Below, piece after piece: positions 1 through 7,827 of a stretch of 64,000 nucleotides of DNA. The DNA comes from JAFGCL01 sp964492335 (GTDB taxonomy: Bacteria; Chloroflexota; Dehalococcoidia; UBA2247; RBG-13-53-26). The position numbers and the translations under genes were made by a program. The notes under the pieces are model-generated. The model did not search any database. It saw only the letters and a program-made list of their open reading frames with translations, and was not told the DNA's origin. The DNA is taken from NCBI GenBank assembly GCA_964492335.1, contig CAZBJX010000007.1:27295-91294 (forward strand). The letters are read 5' to 3'. Within the stretch, counting starts at the first letter, position 1. Every line of letters begins with the position of its first letter.

Positions 1-1
1 G

Positions 2-1036
2 GACCAGCTGACCGCCAAGGGGATCGACACCTCCCGGCTTTTCATCAGCGCGCGGGCCCACCTCATCATGCCCTATCACACCCTCCTGGACCGGCTGGAG
101 GAAGAGGCCAAGGGGGCCGCCGCCCTGGGCACCACCCGCAGCGGCGTCGGGCCGGCCTACATGGACAAGGTCGCCCGCCTGGGTATCCGCGCCGGGGACC
201 TGACCGACCTCGACGGCTTCCGGCAGCGGCTGCGCTTCGTCCTGGACCAGAAGAACATCGTCATCACCAGGGTCTACGGCGCCCCACCCCTCTCCTTCGA
301 TGACATCTACGGGCAGTTCCGCCAGTTCGCCGAGCGTCTGGCGCCCATGATACGGGAGACCGAGCCCATCGTGGCAGAGGCCATCGAGAGGAACCACCGG
401 GTCCTGCTGGAAGGGGCCCAGGGCACCCTCCTGGACGTGGACTTCGGGACCTACCCCTATGTCACCTCTTCCTCGGTCATCGCCGCCGGGGCCTTCTCCG
501 GGCTGGGCTTGAGCCCCACCAAGATCGACTACGTCTTCGGCGTGGTCAAAGCCTACACCACCCGGGTCGGCGCCGGGCCCATGCCGACGGAGCTGCACGA
601 CGAGACCGGAGAGAAGATCAGGCAGATAGCCCAGGAGTTCGGGGCCACCACCGGGCGGGCCCGCCGCTGCGGCTGGTTTGACGCCGTGGCAGCGCGGTTC
701 AGCACCCGCATCAACGGCTTCAACGGGCTGGTGCTGACGCGCCTGGATGTCCTGGACACCTTCCCGGCCATCAAGATATGCACCGGCTACCGGCTGGAGG
801 GGAAGATCTCCGACCGTTTCCCCACCAGCATCGCCGCCCTGGAGAAATGCCAGCCGGTCTACGAGGAGATGCCGGGCTGGGAGTGCCCCACCAGCCACAT
901 GCGCCGCTACGAGGAGCTCCCGGAGGCGGCCCGCAACTACGTCAAGAGGCTGGAGGAGCTGATGGGCTGCCCCATCGACATCATCTCCATCGGGCCGCAG
1001 CGCGAAGAGAGCATCACCATCCGGGCCATCCCGTAG
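2..1036 (+). CDS. purA: Adenylosuccinate synthetase, 5'-truncated by window edge
   Basis: Joins IMP and aspartate using GTP to make adenylosuccinate, the first committed step to AMP, in the cytoplasm. The reading frame is open from base 2, before the first internal Met at 68, so the true start lies outside the window and the N-terminal GTP-binding loop is missing. Visible family motifs are GTTRSGVGPAY near the beginning, EGAQGTLLDVDFGTYPYVTSS in the middle, and TTGRARRCGWFDAV followed by the C-terminal IDIISIGPQREE. The remaining 344 codons are about 80 percent of a normal PurA. It lies upstream of ruvB, which has its own promoter. Identification is firm; only the N-terminus is unknown. Confidence 0.96.
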   Translation, partial: DQLTAKGIDTSRLFISARAHLIMPYHTLLDRLEEEAKGAAALGTTRSGVGPAYMDKVARLGIRAGDLTDLDGFRQRLRFVLDQKNIVITRVYGAPPLSFDDIYGQFRQFAERLAPMIRETEPIVAEAIERNHRVLLEGAQGTLLDVDFGTYPYVTSSSVIAAGAFSGLGLSPTKIDYVFGVVKAYTTRVGAGPMPTELHDETGEKIRQIAQEFGATTGRARRCGWFDAVAARFSTRINGFNGLVLTRLDVLDTFPAIKICTGYRLEGKISDRFPTSIAALEKCQPVYEEMPGWECPTSHMRRYEELPEAARNYVKRLEELMGCPIDIISIGPQREESITIRAIP

Positions 1037-1139
1037 GCGGGGCCCCCGCCCGGCGAAGCCGATGCCGGCCAGCCCTCCAATGAACGGGACCCGGGCGCAG
1101 CAACCCGGGATGCAGGCCGCCAGGCCGGGCCAGTCCTGA

Positions 1140-1167
1140 TTGCCCCACCACGAAAACAGGCTATAAT
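1140..1167 (+). promoter_or_regulatory. Promoter of ruvB
   Basis: TTGCCC at 1140-1145 and a perfect TATAAT at 1162-1167, separated by 16 bp. Transcription would begin near 1174, only about four bases before the ATG at 1178, so the ruvB message is nearly leaderless. Confidence 0.6.
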
Positions 1168-1177
1168 AGTGAGCCAT

Positions 1178-2215
1178 ATGGCAGACCAGGCTGAAGAGCG
1201 GATCGTCTCCGGCAAGCCCAGGCAGGGCGACACCACGCTGGACCGGTCTCTGCGCCCCCGGCACCTGGCCGAGTACATCGGCCAGGACAAGGTCAAGGAG
1301 AACGTCAAGATAGCCATCGAGGCCACCAGGGCCCGGAAGGAAGCCCTGGACCACGTCCTCATCTACGGGCCTCCGGGCCTGGGCAAGACCACCCTGGCCC
1401 ACATCATCGCCGCCGAGCTGGGGGCCAGCATCCGGGTCACCTCCGGCCCGGCCATCGAGCGCCCCGGCGACCTGGCCGCCATCATCTCCAACCTGCACGA
1501 GGGGGACATCCTGTTCATCGACGAGGTCCACCGCCTCCCCCGGATCGTGGAGGAAGTGCTCTACCCGGCCATGGAGGACTTCGCCCTGGACATCGTCATC
1601 GGCAAGGGCCCGGGGGCCAAGAGCCTGCGCCTGCACCTGCCCCGCTTCACGCTGATCGGGGCCACCACCCGCTACGCCATGCTCAGCGCCCCGCTGCGGG
1701 ACCGGTTCGGGGCCATATACCGGCTGGACTTCTACGACCAGAAGGCCATGGAGACTATCGTGGAGCGCTCCGCGGGCATACTGAAGGTGGAAGCCGAGGA
1801 CGGCGGGGTGAAGGAGATCGCCTGCCGCGCCCGCGGCACCCCGCGGGTGGCCAACCGCCTGCTGCGCCGGGTCCGCGACTACGCCCAGGTGAAGGCGAAA
1901 GGGGTGATCACCAAACCGGTGGCAGTCGATGCCCTGGCCCAGCTGGAGGTGGACCGCATCGGCCTGGACCAGGTGGACCACCGGGTGCTGCGCACCATCG
2001 TGGAGAAGTTCGACGGCGGCCCGGTGGGCCTGGACACCATCGCCGCCTCCATAAGCGAGGAGGCCGACACCATCATGGATGTCTATGAGCCCTACCTGCT
2101 GCAGCTGGGGTTCCTGGAGCGGACGCCCCGCGGACGCATGGCCACCCGCCTGGCCTACGAGCACCTGGGGGTGAAGTACAAGGACAGGCAGTCGGCCCAG
2201 GGGCAGCTCCTTTAG
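1178..2215 (+). CDS. ruvB: Holliday junction branch migration helicase RuvB
   Basis: Hexameric AAA+ motor that drives Holliday junction branch migration with RuvA. The protein has an N-terminal RPRHLAEYIGQDKVKENV segment, Walker A GPPGLGKTT, Walker B DEVHRL, sensor motif GATTRYAMLSAPLRDRFG, and a C-terminal winged helix ending in RTPRGRMATRLAYEHLG. Length of 345 aa is normal. I chose ATG 1178 over the GTG at 1169 because the TATAAT box at 1162-1167 puts the transcript start downstream of that GTG. There is no Shine-Dalgarno site, consistent with leaderless translation. ruvA and ruvC are not in the window. queH follows after 22 bp and is probably cotranscribed. Confidence 0.95.
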   Translation: MADQAEERIVSGKPRQGDTTLDRSLRPRHLAEYIGQDKVKENVKIAIEATRARKEALDHVLIYGPPGLGKTTLAHIIAAELGASIRVTSGPAIERPGDLAAIISNLHEGDILFIDEVHRLPRIVEEVLYPAMEDFALDIVIGKGPGAKSLRLHLPRFTLIGATTRYAMLSAPLRDRFGAIYRLDFYDQKAMETIVERSAGILKVEAEDGGVKEIACRARGTPRVANRLLRRVRDYAQVKAKGVITKPVAVDALAQLEVDRIGLDQVDHRVLRTIVEKFDGGPVGLDTIAASISEEADTIMDVYEPYLLQLGFLERTPRGRMATRLAYEHLGVKYKDRQSAQGQLL

Positions 2216-2237
2216 CCCTGCAAGGACCACGAGCACC

Positions 2238-2777
2238 ATGCCGTCACTGCTGGTACACACCTGCTGCGGCCCCTGCGCCAGCGGCTGCTTCGAGCACTGG
2301 AGGCAGGAGGGCTTCCAGGTCGCCTCCTTCTGGTACAACCCCAACATCCACCCCTACGCGGAGCACCAGAAGAGGCTGGAGACCCTCCGGGACTTCTTCC
2401 GGGAGAGTCGCACGCCGCTCATAGTCTCCGAGGGGTACGACCTCGTCCCCTACTTCCGGGCAGTCGCCGGCCACGAGGAGGACCGCTGCCGGCACTGCTT
2501 CCGCCTGCGCCTTTCAGCGACGGCCGCCGCTGCCAGGGAGCGGGGCTTCGAGGCTTTCACCACCACCCTGCTCATCAGCCCCTACCAGGACCAGGCGCTG
2601 CTGGCCCGGATCGGCGAGGAGATCGCGCAGAGGGAGGGGCTGCGGTTTGTCTCCGAGGACATGCGGCCCTGCTACGGCGACAGCCGCCGCATCAGCCAGG
2701 AGCTGGACCTCTACCGGCAGAAGTACTGCGGCTGCGTCTACAGCGAGTGGGAGCGGTCCAGCCGGAAGAAGCGCTGA
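2238..2777 (+). CDS. queH: Epoxyqueuosine reductase QueH
   Basis: Performs the last step of queuosine synthesis, reducing epoxyqueuosine in tRNA to queuosine; QueH is the cobalamin-independent alternative to QueG. The 179-aa protein carries the diagnostic cysteine-rich motifs: HTCCGPCASGC at the N-terminus, EEDRCRHCFRLRL in the middle and KYCGCVYSEWERS at the end. These supply ligands for an Fe-S cluster and a second metal site. The sequence FWYNPNIHPYAEHQKRL is typical of the family. It follows ruvB by 22 bp and converges on the TauE-type gene with a 17-bp gap and no visible terminator. Confidence 0.9.
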   Translation: MPSLLVHTCCGPCASGCFEHWRQEGFQVASFWYNPNIHPYAEHQKRLETLRDFFRESRTPLIVSEGYDLVPYFRAVAGHEEDRCRHCFRLRLSATAAAARERGFEAFTTTLLISPYQDQALLARIGEEIAQREGLRFVSEDMRPCYGDSRRISQELDLYRQKYCGCVYSEWERSSRKKR

Positions 2778-2794
2778 GCCTCCCGCGCGCCGGC

Positions 2795-3601
2795 TCAGTA
2801 CAGGCCGATCATGTGCAGCCCCACGGCCGCCATCGCCACGGCGAAGGCAATCCTCAGGACCCGGGCCGGGACGCGGGGAAGGGCCCAGGTGCCCACCTGC
2901 GTCAGGGCGATGCTGGTCGGCGCCAGGCAGAGCCAGGCCAGCGGGTAGAAGTAGCCAAAGGACCCCTCCGGCAGGCCGGTGACCCCCCGGCCATGGATGA
3001 AGTACCCCAGAGACCCTGCGCCGGTGGTGAAGACCATCAGGGCCGCAGACGTGGCCACCGCGCGGTGTATGCGGAACCTGAGGAGGGACACCATCAGGGG
3101 CACCGCCAGGATGCCCCCGCCGGACCCCAGCAGGCCGCTGAACAGCCCCACCAGGGCCCCGGTCCCGGCCCAGAGGGCCGGCCTCTCCGGCTCCGCCTCG
3201 GCAGACTGCCTGGGCCTGGCGGTCACCAGGCGCAGGCTGGCCAGCAGGACCACGACGCCGAAGACCACCTTCATGACACCCCCGCCGATGACCCGGGTGG
3301 TCAGCGTGGAGCCGACAAGCGACCCGGTCACCCCGGCCACGCCCATGACGATGGCCGCCTTCCACCAGATGGCCCCTCTGCGGTGATGGGCGGCGGTGGT
3401 CGCCACCGCCGTCGGCAGGATGACCAGCAGGCTGGTGCCGAAGGCGATCTTCACCGCCGCGTCGCGGTCCCAGCCCATGTGCTCGAAGAGGGCCACCATG
3501 ACCGGGACTATGATGAAGGCGCCGCCAACCCCCAGCAACCCCTGGCCCAGGCCGACCACCACGCCGGTGGCCACCAGGATGGCAATGAGGTATGCTTCCA
3601 C
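2795..3601 (-). CDS. TauE/SafE-family membrane permease
   Basis: A 268-aa integral membrane protein of the TauE/SafE (DUF81) family, whose members export or import sulfite, sulfoacetate or related small anions; the substrate here cannot be read. There are about eight hydrophobic helices in two related halves. Each half has the family's glycine-rich motif: GLGQGLLGVGGAFIIVPVM near the N-terminus and GLFSGLLGSGGGILAVPLM after the central loop. A polar charged linker (RPRQSAEAEPERP) separates the halves. I chose the GTG at 3601 because a promoter with TGC-TACTCT (3609-3614) would start transcription near 3602; a longer start at 3637 would lie inside the -35 box. No sulfur-metabolism gene is adjacent. 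Confidence 0.8.
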   Translation of the reverse strand: MEAYLIAILVATGVVVGLGQGLLGVGGAFIIVPVMVALFEHMGWDRDAAVKIAFGTSLLVILPTAVATTAAHHRRGAIWWKAAIVMGVAGVTGSLVGSTLTTRVIGGGVMKVVFGVVVLLASLRLVTARPRQSAEAEPERPALWAGTGALVGLFSGLLGSGGGILAVPLMVSLLRFRIHRAVATSAALMVFTTGAGSLGYFIHGRGVTGLPEGSFGYFYPLAWLCLAPTSIALTQVGTWALPRVPARVLRIAFAVAMAAVGLHMIGLY

Positions 3602-3608
3602 GAGCAAT

Positions 3609-3637
3609 AGAGTAGCACAGAGCGGGGGGCTCACCAA
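3609..3637 (-). promoter_or_regulatory. Promoter of the TauE-type gene
   Basis: On the minus strand: -35 TTGGTG (3637-3632), 17-bp spacer, -10 TACTCT (3614-3609) preceded by TGC, an extended -10. The predicted start near 3602 coincides with the GTG codon at 3601. Confidence 0.5.
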
Positions 3638-3686
3638 TCCCGAAGCGCGGCCGCCGCATGGTGGCCGGGAGCGCCGGCCGGACCGC

Positions 3687-4661
3687 TCAGGCCCCGAGCG
3701 GCCCGGCGCCGCGGCCCGGCTTCCGGTCGAGCGTGGCCCTTGCGGCCTTCTCGATGGCGGCCGCGGTCAGGCCGTAGTGCTGCAGCAGCTCCTCGGGCCT
3801 GCCCGACCGGGCATACAGGTCCTTGATGCCCACAAACGACACCGGCACGGGCCGGCGCCGCACCACCGCCTGGGCCACCCTGGCCCCCAGCCCGCCGTGC
3901 TCCAGGTGCTCCTCAGCGGTGACGATGGCCCCGGTCTCCTCCGCGGCCCTGGCCACGGCTTCAACATCAAGAGGCTTGACCGTGGCCATGTTGAGCACCC
4001 GGCAGTCCACCCCCTGCTTCGCCAGGCCCTCGGCGGCCTCCAGGGCCGCCGTCACCATCACCCCGTTGGCGATAACCGTGACATCGCGGCCCTCCCTCAT
4101 AAGCGCCGCGCGGCCCATCTCGAACCGGTACCCATCCGGCACCACGCGGCGGACTTTGGGCCGCCCCAGGCGGACGTAGAAGGGCCCCGGCATGGCGGCC
4201 ACCGCCCTGATCACCTGCGACGTCTCCTCGGCGTCAGCCGGGACAATGACATCGAAGCCGGGCAGGGAGCAGGCCAGGGCCACGTCCTCAATGGCGTGAT
4301 GGGACATGCCGTCCTCTCCCACGGTGATGCCGCCGTGGGTGGCCACCACCTTGACATTGAGGCGCGCCTGGGATACCGACATCCGCAACTGGTCGAAGAC
4401 CCGCCCGGTGGCGAAGACGGCGAAGGTGCTGGCGAAGGCGGTCTTGCCCGAGGCCGCCAGGCCGGCGGCGATGCCGATCATGTTCTGCTCGGCGATACCG
4501 CAATCGAAGAAGCGGCCGGGGAACTCCCTGGCGAAGTGCACGGTCATGGTGGACTTGGACAGATCGGCGTCCAGGACCACGATATCCGGGTCCTCCCGCC
4601 CCAGTTCCACCAGGGTGCGCCCATAGGCCTCCCTGGTGGACATGGATTCCCCCGCCGCCAT
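3687..4661 (-). CDS. Transketolase, C-terminal subunit
   Basis: C-terminal half of a split transketolase, holding the pyrimidine-binding and C-terminal domains. With the N-terminal subunit it moves two-carbon ketol units between sugar phosphates in the non-oxidative pentose phosphate pathway. The 324-aa protein contains STREAYGRTLVELGREDPDI, the pyrimidine-domain block RFFDCGIAEQNMIGIAAGLA (the conserved Glu binds the thiazolium cofactor) and THGGITVGEDGMSHHAIEDV. Its start is one base past the stop of the N-terminal subunit, with GAGGAG ten bases upstream, so the two are translated in sequence. Split transketolases are common in archaea and anaerobic bacteria. Transaldolase lies separately at 61.3-62.0 kb. 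Confidence 0.92.
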   Translation of the reverse strand: MAAGESMSTREAYGRTLVELGREDPDIVVLDADLSKSTMTVHFAREFPGRFFDCGIAEQNMIGIAAGLAASGKTAFASTFAVFATGRVFDQLRMSVSQARLNVKVVATHGGITVGEDGMSHHAIEDVALACSLPGFDVIVPADAEETSQVIRAVAAMPGPFYVRLGRPKVRRVVPDGYRFEMGRAALMREGRDVTVIANGVMVTAALEAAEGLAKQGVDCRVLNMATVKPLDVEAVARAAEETGAIVTAEEHLEHGGLGARVAQAVVRRRPVPVSFVGIKDLYARSGRPEELLQHYGLTAAAIEKAARATLDRKPGRGAGPLGA

Positions 4662-4662
4662 G

Positions 4663-5568
4663 CTAGGCCAGCTCCTCGAGAGCCCGCGCCGCTTCCTCGC
4701 GGGTGGGGGCCTTGCCGTGGAAGTCGACCTGGTTCTCCATGAAGCTGACGCCCTTGCCCTTGACGGTGCGGGCGATGATCATCGTCGGCCGCCCTTTCAC
4801 CGAGGCGGCCTGCCCGAAGGCCGCCAGCAGCGCGGGGAAGTCATGTCCATCGGCCTCAATGACGTTCCACCCGAACGCCCGCCACTTGTCAGAGAAGGGC
4901 TCCAGGTCCATCACGTCCCGGTTCCAGCCGTCGATCTGCAGCCCGTTGCGGTCCACGATGCCCACCAGGTTGTCCAGCTTGAAGTGAGCAGCGGCCATGG
5001 CCGCTTCCCACACCTGCCCTTCATCGCACTCACCGTCACCGAGCAGGACGTAGACGCGGTAGCCCCGGCCGTCCAGGCGGCCCGCCAGGGCGGCGCCGAT
5101 GCCGAAGGACAGGCCCTGGCCCAACGAACCGGAGGTGGCCTCCAGCCCCGGCGTGCAGGACTTGTCCGGATGGCCCTGGAGCGGACTGTCGATCCTCCGC
5201 AGGGTACAGAGCTGCCCCGTGTCCACCAGCCCCACCTCCGCCAGTACGGCGTAGAGGGCCGGGGCGGCGTGGCCCTTGCTGAGGATGAAGCGGTCCCGGT
5301 CGGGCCACCCCGGGTCGTCCGCCCGGTAGCGCATCACCCGGAAGTAGAGGGCGGTCAGTATCTCCACTGTGGAAAGGGACCCTCCGGGGTGGCCGCTGCC
5401 CGCGGCCGCAGTCATCTCGATAATGTGCCGCCGCAGGGCCCTGGCCATGGCCTGAAGGTCCGGCAGGCTGTCGAGCCTCCTGCCTTCTGCAGGCACCTCT
5501 TCTGCAGGCACCTCTTCTGCGGGCTCCTTCCCTTCACTCATAGCAAATGCGAGGCCATCATACATCAT
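4663..5568 (-). CDS. Transketolase, N-terminal subunit
   Basis: Thiamine diphosphate-binding half of the split transketolase, 301 aa. Motifs in order: AAGSGHPGGSLSTVEILTALYF, SKGHAAPALYAVLAEVG, and the cofactor/magnesium motif GDGECDEGQVWEA with a downstream Asn in VDRNGLQIDG. The first roughly 30 residues are poorly conserved and contain a threefold EEVPA-like repeat produced by a 15-bp tandem repeat. The start is uncertain: ATG 5568 sits just after a CATAAT -10 box (5582-5577) and would be leaderless, while an internal ATG at 5541 also fits the family. It is the promoter-proximal gene of the pair and is divergent from livJ. Confidence 0.9.
   Translation of the reverse strand: MMYDGLAFAMSEGKEPAEEVPAEEVPAEGRRLDSLPDLQAMARALRRHIIEMTAAAGSGHPGGSLSTVEILTALYFRVMRYRADDPGWPDRDRFILSKGHAAPALYAVLAEVGLVDTGQLCTLRRIDSPLQGHPDKSCTPGLEATSGSLGQGLSFGIGAALAGRLDGRGYRVYVLLGDGECDEGQVWEAAMAAAHFKLDNLVGIVDRNGLQIDGWNRDVMDLEPFSDKWRAFGWNVIEADGHDFPALLAAFGQAASVKGRPTMIIARTVKGKGVSFMENQVDFHGKAPTREEAARALEELA
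5485..5529. repeat. 15-bp tandem repeat, three units
   Basis: Units TTCTGCAGGCACCTC at 5485-5499 and 5500-5514 are identical; a degenerate third unit occupies 5515-5529. The period is a multiple of three and lies in the transketolase N-subunit reading frame, encoding repeated Glu-Glu-Val-Pro-Ala in the variable N-terminal extension. Confidence 0.85.
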
Positions 5569-5604
5569 ACATCCCCATTATGCCCCCCGGCAATCCCGGC
5601 AGAT

Positions 5605-5634
5605 TTGCAGGCTGGAGAGGCCAGTTGCTATAAT
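5605..5634 (+). promoter_or_regulatory. Promoter of livJ / amino-acid uptake operon
   Basis: TTGCAG at 5605-5610 and TATAAT at 5629-5634 with an 18-bp spacer; TGC precedes the -10. Predicted transcript start is near 5641, giving a leader of about 46 bases with a strong AAAAGGAGGG ribosome site before ATG 5687. Confidence 0.7.
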
Positions 5635-5686
5635 TCTTCGTATCCGCGTGGACAGGGCATATCAGCCAAAAGGAGGGTTCAGGCAC

Positions 5687-6844
5687 ATGAGGAAATGGGT
5701 CTACTTGCTGCTGGTAGCGCTGATACTGGCGGCGGCCATACCCCTGGCGGGATGCGGCGGCGAGAAGGAAACTTACAGGGTAGGGGCCATCTTCGCCAAG
5801 ACGGGCGTCAACTCCTCCCTCGGCACCCCGGAGTGGGAGACGGTGGAGATGATGGTCGCAAAGATCAATGACGCCGGCGGCATCGACGGCCGCAAGCTGG
5901 AGGTCGTTATGTACGACACCAAGAGCGACACCGACGAGTGCGTCATCCTCACCAACAGGCTGGTTGAGCAGGACCAGGTGCTGGCCATCATCGGGCCCAG
6001 CTCCACGGGCGAAAGCCTGGCCATCAAGCAGATCGTGGACACAGCCGGGGTGCCGCTGATTTCCTGCGCGGCCGGGGCTAGCATCGTCACTGATGCACCG
6101 AACAAGTGGGTATTCAAGACCCCGCAGTCAGATGTGCTGGCGACCAGGGAGATGTACAAGTACTGCCAGAGCAAGGGGTGGACCCGGATAGCCATCATGT
6201 GCGACAGCGGAGGCTATGGCAAGGGAGGCAAGACCTCTCTGGAGTCAGAGGCCGCTGCCCATGGGATCACCATAATCGCCAGCGAGGATTTCGACCCCAA
6301 GGGCACCGATTTCACGGCTCAGCTGACCAACATCAAGAACACGGGCGCCCAGGCCTTCGTCTGCTGGACTACCAGCCAGGGGGCCGCCATCGTGGCCAAG
6401 AATCGGGCCGACATCAACATGACCATGCCGCTTGTCTGCAGCCACGGCGTGGCCAACACCACCTTCATCAGCAACTCCGGCGCCGCAGCCAACGGCGTGG
6501 TCTTCCCCGCCGGAAAGCTGCTGGTGGCGGAGCAACTGGACGACTCTGACCCCCAGAAGGACGTTCTGCTCACCTACAAGACGGGCTTCGAGGCCAAGTA
6601 CCCAGGCCAGACGGCGGATACCTTCGGTGGTCACGCCTATGACGCTCTGAACATGGTCATCGAGGCCATGGATAAGCACGAAGCGGACAGGGACAAGATC
6701 AGGGACTACATCGAGAACAACATCACCAACTGGGCCGGCACCGGCGGGATCTTCAACATGTCCCCCACCGACCACATGGGCCTGACCGAGGGATGCTTCA
6801 TCATGGTCGAGGTTGTCAACGGAGAGTGGACCTGGCTCAAGTAG
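5687..6844 (+). CDS. livJ: ABC transporter substrate-binding lipoprotein (branched-chain/aromatic amino-acid type)
   Basis: Captures amino-acid ligand outside the membrane and delivers it to LivHM. The 385-aa protein begins with a lipoprotein signal (MRKWVY, a hydrophobic stretch, then LAGC with the lipidated Cys at residue 23), so it should be tethered to the cytoplasmic membrane. The mature part is a type I periplasmic-binding fold: YRVGAIFAKTG, NDAGGIDGRKLEVVMYDTKSD, AIIGPSSTGESLAIKQI and YGKGGKTSLESEAAA. The start is ATG 5687, nine bases after AAAAGGAGGG. Followed by a large palindromic terminator and then livH. Linkage to iorAB suggests aromatic or branched-chain amino acids, but specificity is inferred. 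Confidence 0.92.
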   Translation: MRKWVYLLLVALILAAAIPLAGCGGEKETYRVGAIFAKTGVNSSLGTPEWETVEMMVAKINDAGGIDGRKLEVVMYDTKSDTDECVILTNRLVEQDQVLAIIGPSSTGESLAIKQIVDTAGVPLISCAAGASIVTDAPNKWVFKTPQSDVLATREMYKYCQSKGWTRIAIMCDSGGYGKGGKTSLESEAAAHGITIIASEDFDPKGTDFTAQLTNIKNTGAQAFVCWTTSQGAAIVAKNRADINMTMPLVCSHGVANTTFISNSGAAANGVVFPAGKLLVAEQLDDSDPQKDVLLTYKTGFEAKYPGQTADTFGGHAYDALNMVIEAMDKHEADRDKIRDYIENNITNWAGTGGIFNMSPTDHMGLTEGCFIMVEVVNGEWTWLK

Positions 6845-6881
6845 CCCCCGGGGCCCCGCGGACTGCAATTGCGGATGCTGG

Positions 6882-6920
6882 ACGGAGGGGAAAGGCATGC
6901 CTTTCCCCTCCGTTTCTAGT
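6882..6920 (+). terminator. Perfect 32-bp palindrome between livJ and livH
   Basis: Bases 6882-6913 form a perfect inverted repeat: 14-bp arms (ACGGAGGGGAAAGG and its complement) around a CATG centre that is itself palindromic. The right arm is followed by TTCTAGTT. It can act as a partial intrinsic terminator or mRNA-stabilising hairpin, giving more binding protein than permease. Confidence 0.75.
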
Positions 6921-6938
6921 TGAGGACGGGCTCTCCCC

Positions 6939-7826
6939 ATGGAAGCTGGACAGTTTCTGCAGTATCTGATCACCGGAGTCACCATGGGCAGCATCTACGC
7001 CCTGGTCGGCTTGGGGTTCACCATCATATTCTCTGTCACCGGCATCATCAACTTCGCGCAGGGCGAGTTCGTGATGGTCGGCGGCATGCTCTCCTTCATA
7101 CTCTTTGACTCCTTCGGACTGCCCATGGGGCTGACCATCGTGCTGGCCATCCTGGCCGGGATGCTGCTGGGACTTCTACTCTACCTGCTGGGTATTCGCT
7201 CCGCCCGAAAGGCGTCGCCGGTGAGCCTGATCGTCATCACCATCGGGGCGTCCATATTCATTCGAGGAGTGGCGGCCGAGATATGGACCCATAACCCGGT
7301 CCGTCCCCCCTACTTCACCGGCAGCCAGTCCCTTTCCTTCGCCGGAGCCTACATACAGCCCCAGGTCCTCTGGATCATCGGCACTGCGGTGGTGGCCATG
7401 ATCGTGGTTCACGCCTTCTTTGCCTATACCACCCTGGGCAAGGCACTGCGGGCCTGCGCCATCAGCCGCCAGGCAGCCGGGCTGGTGGGCATCGACGCCA
7501 GGGCCATGGCCATGATCGCCTTCGGCCTCGCGGCCGGGCTGGGGGCCATCGGGGGAGTGGTCATGGCCCCGCACACCACCGTTTCCTACGAGTCCGGCGT
7601 GATGCTGGGGCTGAAGGGCTTCGTGGCCGCCGCCATCGGAGGATTCAAGAGCCACACCGCCGCCTTCTTCGGAGGCATCCTGGTCGGCGTTATCGAAGCC
7701 CTGACCGTGGCCATCAACTGGGGGCCCTTCCGGTCACAGTACGCCGACGCCGTCGCCCTCATAGCGCTCCTGGTCATACTGGTGCTCCGCTCCCGCAGCC
7801 TGTCCGCGGAGGAGAGGGCGAGCTGA
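6939..7826 (+). CDS. livH: Branched-chain amino acid ABC transporter permease LivH
   Basis: One of two membrane subunits forming the translocation path. 295 aa with about eight hydrophobic helices. Family signatures are GSIYALVGLGFTIIFSVTGIINFAQGEFVMVGG near the N-terminus and GKALRACAISRQAAGLVGID, the cytoplasmic loop that contacts the ATPases. Starts at ATG 6939, 26 bp after the palindrome. It is separated from livM by one base, with livMGF overlapping or abutting downstream, so livHMGF is one translational unit. Confidence 0.93.
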   Translation: MEAGQFLQYLITGVTMGSIYALVGLGFTIIFSVTGIINFAQGEFVMVGGMLSFILFDSFGLPMGLTIVLAILAGMLLGLLLYLLGIRSARKASPVSLIVITIGASIFIRGVAAEIWTHNPVRPPYFTGSQSLSFAGAYIQPQVLWIIGTAVVAMIVVHAFFAYTTLGKALRACAISRQAAGLVGIDARAMAMIAFGLAAGLGAIGGVVMAPHTTVSYESGVMLGLKGFVAAAIGGFKSHTAAFFGGILVGVIEALTVAINWGPFRSQYADAVALIALLVILVLRSRSLSAEERAS

Positions 7827-7827
7827 T

